Shown here piece by piece: positions 1 through 4,379 of a DNA stretch of 7,778 bases. Both the position numbers and the translations under genes were made by a program. The first letter of the stretch is position 1. Each line of letters opens with the position of its first letter. The notes below the pieces were generated by a model, which was not told where the DNA came from, ran no database searches, and saw nothing but the letters and a program-made list of their open reading frames with translations. The stretch is from Bacillota bacterium (lineage in GTDB: Bacteria; Bacillota; Clostridia; Tissierellales; Sedimentibacteraceae): contig JAFACY010000030.1 in assembly GCA_023425285.1 (NCBI GenBank), forward strand, positions 1 through 7,778. Reading direction: 5' to 3'.

Positions 1-357
1 CATGAAACAAAGCTTAAATCACGGTTTTTGAAGGAACTACCCGAAGAATGCATAGAGGATATAAATCCGGAGTCATTTGCAGCTAAGAAAATAGAAAGCT
101 TAGAAGAAAACATCAAAAAAATGCCTACCTTTGTAAAAAGCAGTTTCTTTAAAGGCGGTTTTGATGTAGAAAAAGAAAAGCCTAAGTTGAAATCGGATAA
201 AATTGTTCCCGGTGACAAGATAATGCACAAATCATGGGGAGTGGGAACCGTAGTCCAGATAAAGGACGACGGCGACTCAAAGACTGTGGTCATTGCATTT
301 GAAAGCAAGGGTATAAAAAACCTCAATTTGGAGTATGCTCCTATAGAGAAGATATAA
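1..357 (+). CDS. pcrA: ATP-dependent DNA helicase PcrA/UvrD family, C-terminal fragment (5' end outside window)
   Basis: This is the last 118 codons of a superfamily 1 helicase that unwinds DNA 3'-5' in repair and in clearing replication or transcription conflicts. The frame is open from base 1 (HETKLKSRFL...), and the segment SRFLKELPEE matches the 'PSRFL-x-E-I/L-P-E' sequence that closes the motor domain in PcrA. The last ~50 residues (GDKIMHKSWGVGTVV ... IAF ... KNLNLEYAPIEKI) are the conserved PcrA/UvrD C-terminal Tudor-like domain, which in known PcrA proteins contacts RNA polymerase. Between them is a charged, flexible linker. All ATPase motifs lie upstream of the window, so activity cannot be judged. 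The stop is 24 nt before ligA, the usual pcrA-ligA order in Bacillota, and the two are probably cotranscribed. The fragment begins at base 1; there is no start codon here. Identification as PcrA rather than another UvrD paralogue rests on the tail and the ligA neighbour. Confidence 0.9.
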   Translation, partial: HETKLKSRFLKELPEECIEDINPESFAAKKIESLEENIKKMPTFVKSSFFKGGFDVEKEKPKLKSDKIVPGDKIMHKSWGVGTVVQIKDDGDSKTVVIAFESKGIKNLNLEYAPIEKI

Positions 358-381
358 ATAGAAAAATTATAAGAGGTAGCT

Positions 382-2352
382 ATGGAAGATAAGCTTCTGT
401 TGATGAAGGAAAAAATTAAGCTGTTAAATGAAGCAAACAAGGCATATTATCAGGAAAACCGAGAAATTATGTCCAATTTTGAATATGATGCTCTTTACGA
501 TGAGCTGGTTGAGCTGGAGAAGGAAACCAATGTGACATTGTCTAACAGTCCCACCATCAATGTGGGCTACGAGCTTTTGTCAAATTTACCTAAGGAAAAG
601 CATGAAAAGCAGATGCTTTCTCTGGATAAGACTAAGGATGTAGAAGCGCTGCAGCAATGGCTTGGAGATAATGAGGGGATTCTTTCATGGAAGCTTGACG
701 GTCTGACTATTGTTATGACGTATCTGGACGGAAAGCTTGTCAAAGCGGTCACCAGAGGCAACGGTGAGGTTGGGGAGGTTATAACAAACAATGCGAAGGT
801 ATTCATCAACGTTCCGCTTAATATCAGCTTCAGGGGAAGCCTGGTTTTAAGAGGCGAAGCAGTTATAAGCTATCCAGATTTTGAAAAAATCAACAGTGAG
901 ATTACAGATATTGAAGCAAAATATAAAAATCCCCGCAACCTGTGCAGCGGGTCCGTAAGGCAGCTTAACAACAAGATTACTGCCGAAAGAAATGTAAGAT
1001 TTTATGCTTTTTCAGTTGTGAAGGCTGACGGTGTAGATTTCAAAAATTCAAGGGAAGAACAGTTAATCTGGCTTAAGAATCAGGGCTTCGGAGTTGTGGA
1101 GTACAAAAAGGTCAGTTCATCAGATTTGCAGGATACGGTAAAGTATTTTGAAGAAAGAGTTGCAGGTAACGAACTGCCGTCGGACGGGCTGGTTCTGATG
1201 TACGATAACATTTCATACGGTGAATCATTGGGAGCAACATCCAAATTCCCGAGAGATTCCATCGCATTCAAATGGAGAGATGAAATTAAGGAAACAAAGC
1301 TCTTGGAAATCGAATGGAGTGCATCAAGGACAGGACTTATAAATCCCATAGCAATTTTCGAGCCTGTTGAGCTTGAGGGTACGACAGTAAGCCGTGCCAG
1401 TGTTCATAATCTGAGCATATTGGAAAATCTGGAGCTTGGTATAGGTGATACCGTAAGCGTTTATAAGGCAAACATGATTATACCGCAGATATCCGACAAT
1501 CTGACGAGAAGCAACAACGTGGAAATCCCTCACAGCTGTCCCGTATGCGGAGGAGAAACCATAATCGAGAATGATAATGACATTAAAACCTTGTACTGTA
1601 TAAATGACGAGTGCATGGCAAAGCATATAAAATCCTTCACTCATTTTGTGAGCAGGGATGCAATCAACATAGAGGGATTGTCAGAGGCAACAATAGAAAA
1701 GCTTATTTCAAAGGGATTGGTTAAAGAGCTGAGTGATATATTCCATATTGAAAGCTTCAAGGATGAAATTGTCAATATGGAGGGCTTCGGAGAAAAATCA
1801 TTTAACAATCTCGTACAATCGGTCAATAAGGCAAGAAACACAACTGCTTCAAGACTGCTATACAGCCTGGGCATACCCAATATCGGGGTTTCAAATGCCA
1901 AATTGATATGCAGGAAATTCAATGATGACTGGGAAAAGATACAAAATGCAACCTGTGAAGAATTGCTTGAAATATCGGGCATAGGAAACGTAATGGCGGA
2001 AGCATACGCGGACTTTTTCGGCAGTGATAAAAATAAAAAAATCGTAAGAGATCTGCTTGACGAGGTTGAGATAGAAAAAGCCGAAGAAAGTAATACAGCT
2101 CAGTTGTTTGAAGGTCTGACATTTGTAATAACCGGTTCGGTTGAACAATTTAAAAACAGAGACGAATTAAAGGACACAATAGAAGAAAGAGGCGGTAAGG
2201 TTACAGGCTCGGTTACTTCAAAAACGGATTATCTCATAAACAATGACAATCTGTCCAATTCGTCCAAAAATAAAAAAGCAAAAGAATTAAATATTCAGAT
2301 AATAACTGAAAATCAATTTGTTGATTGGTTAAACGGCGGTGTGAGACCGTAA
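382..2352 (+). CDS. ligA: NAD-dependent DNA ligase LigA (EC 6.5.1.2), divergent clostridial type
   Basis: The enzyme seals nicks in duplex DNA using NAD+, in Okazaki-fragment joining and repair. At 656 aa it is close to the family's usual ~670. Domains in order: Ia NAD-binding (about 1-70), adenylation (about 70-310) with catalytic Lys104 in K-L-D-G, then LRGE and NPRN..SGS.RQL motifs, and motif V Lys297 in IAFKW. An OB fold follows (about 315-380), then a Cys4 zinc finger (C386, C389, C406, C411), helix-hairpin-helix repeats (about 430-560) and a BRCT domain (575-650, starting LFEGLTFVITG). The ATG at 382 is preceded by AGAGGT at 372-377. Several family positions are altered: Tyr23 and Asn32 where E. 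coli LigA has His23 and Asp32, RGNG instead of RGDG, Met273 at the motif IV lysine (DGLVLM), and YKANMIIP instead of R-x-A-G-D-V-I-P. The frame is intact and the pattern resembles what I recall of a LigA subfamily in Clostridia, so I read it as functional. A more canonical second ligA could exist elsewhere. Confidence 0.95.
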   Translation: MEDKLLLMKEKIKLLNEANKAYYQENREIMSNFEYDALYDELVELEKETNVTLSNSPTINVGYELLSNLPKEKHEKQMLSLDKTKDVEALQQWLGDNEGILSWKLDGLTIVMTYLDGKLVKAVTRGNGEVGEVITNNAKVFINVPLNISFRGSLVLRGEAVISYPDFEKINSEITDIEAKYKNPRNLCSGSVRQLNNKITAERNVRFYAFSVVKADGVDFKNSREEQLIWLKNQGFGVVEYKKVSSSDLQDTVKYFEERVAGNELPSDGLVLMYDNISYGESLGATSKFPRDSIAFKWRDEIKETKLLEIEWSASRTGLINPIAIFEPVELEGTTVSRASVHNLSILENLELGIGDTVSVYKANMIIPQISDNLTRSNNVEIPHSCPVCGGETIIENDNDIKTLYCINDECMAKHIKSFTHFVSRDAINIEGLSEATIEKLISKGLVKELSDIFHIESFKDEIVNMEGFGEKSFNNLVQSVNKARNTTASRLLYSLGIPNIGVSNAKLICRKFNDDWEKIQNATCEELLEISGIGNVMAEAYADFFGSDKNKKIVRDLLDEVEIEKAEESNTAQLFEGLTFVITGSVEQFKNRDELKDTIEERGGKVTGSVTSKTDYLINNDNLSNSSKNKKAKELNIQIITENQFVDWLNGGVRP

Positions 2353-2367
2353 CAGACAGGGGGAGTC

Positions 2368-2676
2368 ATGGCACTAAGAATTTTAATGTATTTTGGATTG
2401 CTGGCAGTCGGATGGTTTTTAAGCAGCAAGGGATTAATCCATAACAATCTGATGAAAAAAATATCCGGCATTCAGGCTGTTATATTGTTTGGTTTGATAT
2501 ATGTAATGGGTGTAAGAGTAGGAATGGACGAGCAGGTGCTTTCATCAATAGGGCAAATAGGTTTGACAGCAGCCGTATTTGCCGTTACTACCATAGCATT
2601 CAGCATTCTTTTTGTATATTTATCAAGAAAGAAGCTGTTCTCCGATAAAAGGATCACAGGAGGCGGCAATGACTAA
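2368..2676 (+). CDS. LysO-family (DUF340) transporter, N-terminal half encoded separately
   Basis: This 102-residue integral membrane protein has three predicted hydrophobic segments (about 3-22, 33-52 and 62-85) and a basic, polar tail (SRKKLFSDKR). Its sequence and its partner immediately downstream match the N-terminal third of the lysine exporter LysO (E. coli YbjE, about 300 aa). Together the two ORFs total exactly 300 residues. It starts at ATG 2368, 15 nt after the ligA stop, with purine-rich AGGGGGAG at 2358-2365. Its last 8 nt overlap the start of the second half, which suggests translational coupling and a 1:1 complex in the membrane. No lysine riboswitch or other metabolite sensor is visible upstream, so expression probably follows the pcrA-ligA transcript. 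The substrate is not proven: lysine export is established for the E. coli protein, and the family is broader. Split LysO proteins are, as I recall, common in clostridia, so this is not obviously a disrupted gene. Confidence 0.8.
   Translation: MALRILMYFGLLAVGWFLSSKGLIHNNLMKKISGIQAVILFGLIYVMGVRVGMDEQVLSSIGQIGLTAAVFAVTTIAFSILFVYLSRKKLFSDKRITGGGND
2658..2663 (+). promoter_or_regulatory. Ribosome binding site deciding the start of the second LysO gene
   Basis: A perfect AGGAGG lies 5 nt before ATG 2669. The same open frame reaches back to an ATG at 2612, but that upstream start has no comparable site and would add 19 residues that translate the end of the first gene in another frame. The site is inside the 3' end of the first LysO gene. 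Confidence 0.8.
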
Positions 2677-3265
2677 AAAAATATTGGCAGCGTTAGCGTT
2701 GGGAGTACTCAGCGGGCTTTTTATAATTCCTCAGGAAGTGTATGAGCATACAGGATTGTTGATGGACATAGGATTATGCCTCCTGCTGTTTTTTGTAGGC
2801 ATTGATCTGGGAAGCAACAAGGAGATTTTTTCAAACCTGAGGCAAGCGGGTCTTAAAGTACTTGTAATACCTGCAGCTACAATAGCGGGAAGCTTGTTTG
2901 GCGGTATAATTTGCAGCATAATATTTAAAATGAATTTATTCGGCTCTCTGGCTGTTGCTTCGGGCATGTCGTGGTATACCTTATCGGCAATCATAATAAC
3001 ACCGGTTTCGGCTGAGCTTGGCACGATTGCATTTTTAACCAATGTTTTCAGAGAAATACTTGCTTTTATATTTATACCTGCCGTAGCCAGGCACATAGGA
3101 TATTTAGAGACGATAGCCACAGGCGCCGCAATAAGTATGGATACGGGTCTGCCCATCATAACAAAAAATACAAGCCAGGAATTAGCCGTAATATCCTTTA
3201 TAAGCGGAGTAATAATCTCACTGTCGGTGACGGTATTGGTGCCGATATTTGTAGGGCTTATGTAA
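2669..3265 (+). CDS. LysO-family (DUF340) lysine exporter-like protein, C-terminal two-thirds
   Basis: This 198-residue protein is very hydrophobic, with about five or six membrane segments (roughly 4-21, 29-47, 63-85, 90-110, 118-140, 172-196). It matches the C-terminal part of LysO: MSWYTLS, FREILAF.FIP and GAAISMDTGLPII are family-typical. Work on E. coli LysO named two intramembrane acidic residues needed for lysine export (E233 and D261, from memory). By alignment they correspond to Glu129 (in FREI) and Asp158 (in SMDTG), and both are present. It probably acts with the preceding 102-residue protein as a two-subunit exporter of lysine or a related basic compound; the substrate is inference from the family. 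The ATG overlaps the previous gene by 8 nt, with AGGAGG at 2658-2663. The frame is intact and no truncation is seen. Next downstream, after 54 nt with no terminator, is the phosphatase gene. Confidence 0.82.
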   Translation: MTKKILAALALGVLSGLFIIPQEVYEHTGLLMDIGLCLLLFFVGIDLGSNKEIFSNLRQAGLKVLVIPAATIAGSLFGGIICSIIFKMNLFGSLAVASGMSWYTLSAIIITPVSAELGTIAFLTNVFREILAFIFIPAVARHIGYLETIATGAAISMDTGLPIITKNTSQELAVISFISGVIISLSVTVLVPIFVGLM

Positions 3266-3307
3266 CAATTTGAGAACAATGGGTGAATGATAGAAAATAA
3301 AAGATGT

Positions 3308-3315
3308 AAGGAGAT
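3308..3315 (+). promoter_or_regulatory. Ribosome binding site deciding the phosphatase start
   Basis: AAGGAGAT stands 4 nt before ATG 3320. An in-frame ATG at 3287 would add eleven residues (MIENKRCKEIY) lacking family similarity, and the phosphatase motif TRHGET normally lies within the first ten residues. The start at 3320 is therefore preferred. Confidence 0.8.
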
Positions 3316-3319
3316 ATAC

Positions 3320-3949
3320 ATGACGAGAATATATTTGACCAGGCATGGTGAGACGGAATGGAACAAGCTGAGAAGATTCCAGGGACATAAGGATTCCGAG
3401 CTGACAGATAAGGGAGTAATGGCTGCCGAGCTTTTGTCAGACAGAATTGGAGATATTGATTTGGACTGCATAGTGGCAAGTCCGTTGAAAAGGGCGTATC
3501 GCACCGCAGAAATTGTGAGAGGAAGTAAACAAATAGACATAGAAACTCATGACGGTTTCAAAGAAATAAATCTTGGTGATTTTGAAGGGATGAGCTGGGA
3601 TGAAATAATGGAAGGCCACGGAGCCGTAATCGATAAAATAAAAAGCGACCCGTTCAAATACGGATATCCTAACGGTGAAAGCTTATTTCAGTTTTATGAA
3701 AGAGTGCAAAATGCGTTTAAAGAAGTTATCGGAAAATGCAGAGGCAAAAAAGTCTTGATTGTTGCCCACGGCGGAACTATAAAATGCATTGAATCATATA
3801 TAAGAAAGCTTAAAATACACAACGACTGGATGGGTACGGTAGTGAGCAATTGCAGTCTGTCCTGCTTTGATGTTGATGATAATGATGAAATCAAAGAAAT
3901 TTTTTACAATGATGTAGAGCATCTTGAAGGTTCAGCAGCATTTAATTAA
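3320..3949 (+). CDS. Histidine phosphatase family protein (phosphoglycerate-mutase-like / CobC-like)
   Basis: This 209-residue cytosolic enzyme belongs to the branch of histidine phosphatases annotated as GpmB- or CobC-like. The catalytic core is complete: RHGET with nucleophile His9 and Arg8, Arg58 in ASPLKRAYRTA, acid/base Glu82 in FKEINLGDFEG, and the second histidine His150 in VAHGGTI. The reaction goes through a phospho-His9 intermediate. The length fits cofactor-dependent phosphatases (about 200 aa) better than the true glycolytic dPGM (about 230-250 aa), so phosphatase activity is more likely than mutase activity. The substrate cannot be told from sequence. Candidates are alpha-ribazole 5'-phosphate or another small phosphoester, but no cobalamin genes are nearby. 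It is the last gene of the pcrA-ligA-LysO unit and is followed by a strong terminator. The ATG at 3320 has AAGGAGAT 4 nt upstream. Confidence 0.88.
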   Translation: MTRIYLTRHGETEWNKLRRFQGHKDSELTDKGVMAAELLSDRIGDIDLDCIVASPLKRAYRTAEIVRGSKQIDIETHDGFKEINLGDFEGMSWDEIMEGHGAVIDKIKSDPFKYGYPNGESLFQFYERVQNAFKEVIGKCRGKKVLIVAHGGTIKCIESYIRKLKIHNDWMGTVVSNCSLSCFDVDDNDEIKEIFYNDVEHLEGSAAFN

Positions 3950-3957
3950 TTGTCGGA

Positions 3958-3971
3958 ATTTCCCGGGAAAT
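3958..3971. repeat. 14-nt perfect palindrome after the phosphatase gene
   Basis: ATTTCCCGGGAAAT reads the same on both strands. It lies 8 nt after the phosphatase stop, and its GC core CCCGGG stands out in A+T-rich surroundings. By simple base odds a 14-nt palindrome is expected about once in two windows of this size, so it may be chance. It could be a protein-binding site or a minor hairpin in the 3' UTR. Confidence 0.45.
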
Positions 3972-3996
3972 GGAAAAGTATATGGAAATATGGAAG

Positions 3997-4035
3997 AAAA
4001 AAACAATCTGTGCAAATAAAGCAGATTGTTTTTTT
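3997..4035. terminator. Strong rho-independent terminator, likely bidirectional
   Basis: The arms 3997-4010 and 4022-4035 are perfectly complementary over 14 nt (core ACAATCTG / CAGATTGT, outer A7 / T7), with an 11-nt loop at 4011-4021. The plus-strand RNA ends in seven U residues, and the A7 before the stem gives the same arrangement on the minus strand. It ends the pcrA-ligA-LysO-phosphatase unit 47 nt after the last stop. No minus-strand gene within the window needs it. Confidence 0.9.
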
Positions 4036-4074
4036 ATGCCCTAACCCCATTTTTACGACCGAAGGGAGAGAAAA

Positions 4075-4125
4075 ATGGCGGTAGGTCAAATACACAGAAT
4101 GCCAAATCTGTGTGAACGGCAGTGA
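4075..4125 (+). CDS. Possible 16-residue leader ORF upstream of pyc
   Basis: ATG 4075 opens a frame of 16 codons (MAVGQIHRMPNLCERQ) ending at TGA 4123-4125. A purine-rich GGGAGAG at 4064-4070 lies 4 nt upstream, good enough for ribosome binding. The ORF overlaps the left arms of both alternative hairpins, and its stop lies in the loop of the larger one. It shows no run of a single amino acid codon as in classic attenuation peptides. I see no convincing promoter between the terminator and this ORF, so it may be untranslated. It matches no family I know. Random ORFs this short are common, and confidence is low. Confidence 0.22.
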   Translation: MAVGQIHRMPNLCERQ

Positions 4126-4160
4126 ACAAACAGATTTGATGCATTCCTCTGTTTATGTAT
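4090..4160 (+). repeat. Imperfect inverted repeat with mutually exclusive hairpins
   Basis: The main stem pairs GAATGC (4097-4102) with GCATTC (4141-4146), then, after a 2-nt AT bulge on the right side, CAAATCTGT (4103-4111) with ACAGATTTG (4130-4138). It can extend outward through ATACA (4090-4094) and TGTAT (4156-4160). A competing hairpin pairs ACACAGA (4092-4098) with TCTGTGT (4107-4113) over an 8-nt loop. The two share bases and cannot form together. The loop contains the direct repeat GTGAAC (4112-4117 and 4122-4127). No T-run follows. It could be an RNA switch, a degenerate mobile repeat, or a DNA site; the sequence does not decide. Confidence 0.5.
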
Positions 4161-4187
4161 TAAAAACGTATTAATACCGAATAATAC
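4157..4187. promoter_or_regulatory. Nested GTATTA/TAATAC half-site cluster, candidate operator
   Basis: GTATTA occurs at 4157-4162 and 4168-4173, and its inverse TAATAC at 4172-4177 and 4182-4187. The inner pair forms the perfect palindrome GTATTAATAC (4168-4177). The outer pair is almost concentric with it (centres within 0.5 nt). Start-to-start spacing is 11 nt on the left and 10 nt on the right, close to one turn of B-DNA, as in sites bound by paired dimers. It lies about 110 nt upstream of the predicted -35 of pyc. A+T-rich sequence makes such words common, and no regulator is identified. Confidence 0.4.
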
Positions 4188-4298
4188 AAATAAGCCTATT
4201 GAAAAAAAGGGGAAAACGATTAAGGAAATTGCTTTGTTAATCAAAATAAAGAAAATAAAGTTTTTTATACTTAAATTTAATTTTATTAAATAAATTGA

Positions 4299-4327
4299 TT
4301 GAAAAAATTATTAAATAATGTTAGACT
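4299..4327 (+). promoter_or_regulatory. Predicted sigma-A promoter of pyruvate carboxylase
   Basis: The -35 TTGAAA (4299-4304), a 17-nt spacer, and the -10 TAGACT (4322-4327) preceded by an extended -10 TG (4319-4320) form a plausible vegetative promoter. An A+T-rich tract lies directly upstream and may act as an UP element. Transcription would start near 4333-4335, giving a 5' UTR of about 45 nt that excludes the hairpins and the small ORF. This is pattern-based and untested. Confidence 0.55.
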
Positions 4328-4379
4328 GTTTCCTATAGAGTTTTTTAAATGTATATTTTTTAGCGGATTGGAGGACGAC

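Larger units (their letters stand above)
3950..4379. other. 430-nt intergenic region between the phosphatase and pyruvate carboxylase genes
   Basis: No known protein or RNA family is recognised here. From left to right it holds a 14-nt palindrome (3958-3971), the terminator of the upstream unit (3997-4035), a purine-rich site with a possible 16-codon ORF (4064-4125) overlapping alternative hairpins (4090-4160), a cluster of GTATTA half-sites (4157-4187), a very A+T-rich tract (about 4239-4320), an extended -10 promoter (4299-4327), and the pyc ribosome binding site GGAGG (4370-4374). I looked for T-box, lysine, biotin-related or other riboswitch signatures and did not recognise any. The hairpin at 4097-4146 has no following T-run, so it is not an intrinsic terminator. 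Confidence 0.7.

Noticed and set aside
1080..1982. Several minus-strand open frames of 89-113 codons inside ligA
   Set aside because: They are shadows of the ligase reading frame, overlap each other in different frames, and show no family signature.
2612..2668. Upstream in-frame start extending the second LysO gene by 19 residues
   Set aside because: The extension only retranslates the end of the first gene in another frame and has no good ribosome binding site, while ATG 2669 has a perfect AGGAGG.
2731..3540. Long minus-strand open frame of 269 codons opposite the LysO and phosphatase genes
   Set aside because: It runs antisense to two well-supported genes, mirrors their codon pattern, contains no recognisable domain, and lacks a convincing ribosome binding site.
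4275..4291. Inverted repeat ATTTAAT / ATTAAAT and palindrome TTAAATTTAA upstream of pyc
   Set aside because: The tract is almost entirely A and T, where such symmetry is expected by chance; better read as an A+T-rich promoter-upstream tract.
4036..4379. Possible riboswitch or T-box controlling pyc
   Set aside because: No T-box sequence, lysine, or other known riboswitch core was recognised, and the predicted pyc transcript start leaves only about 45 nt of leader.
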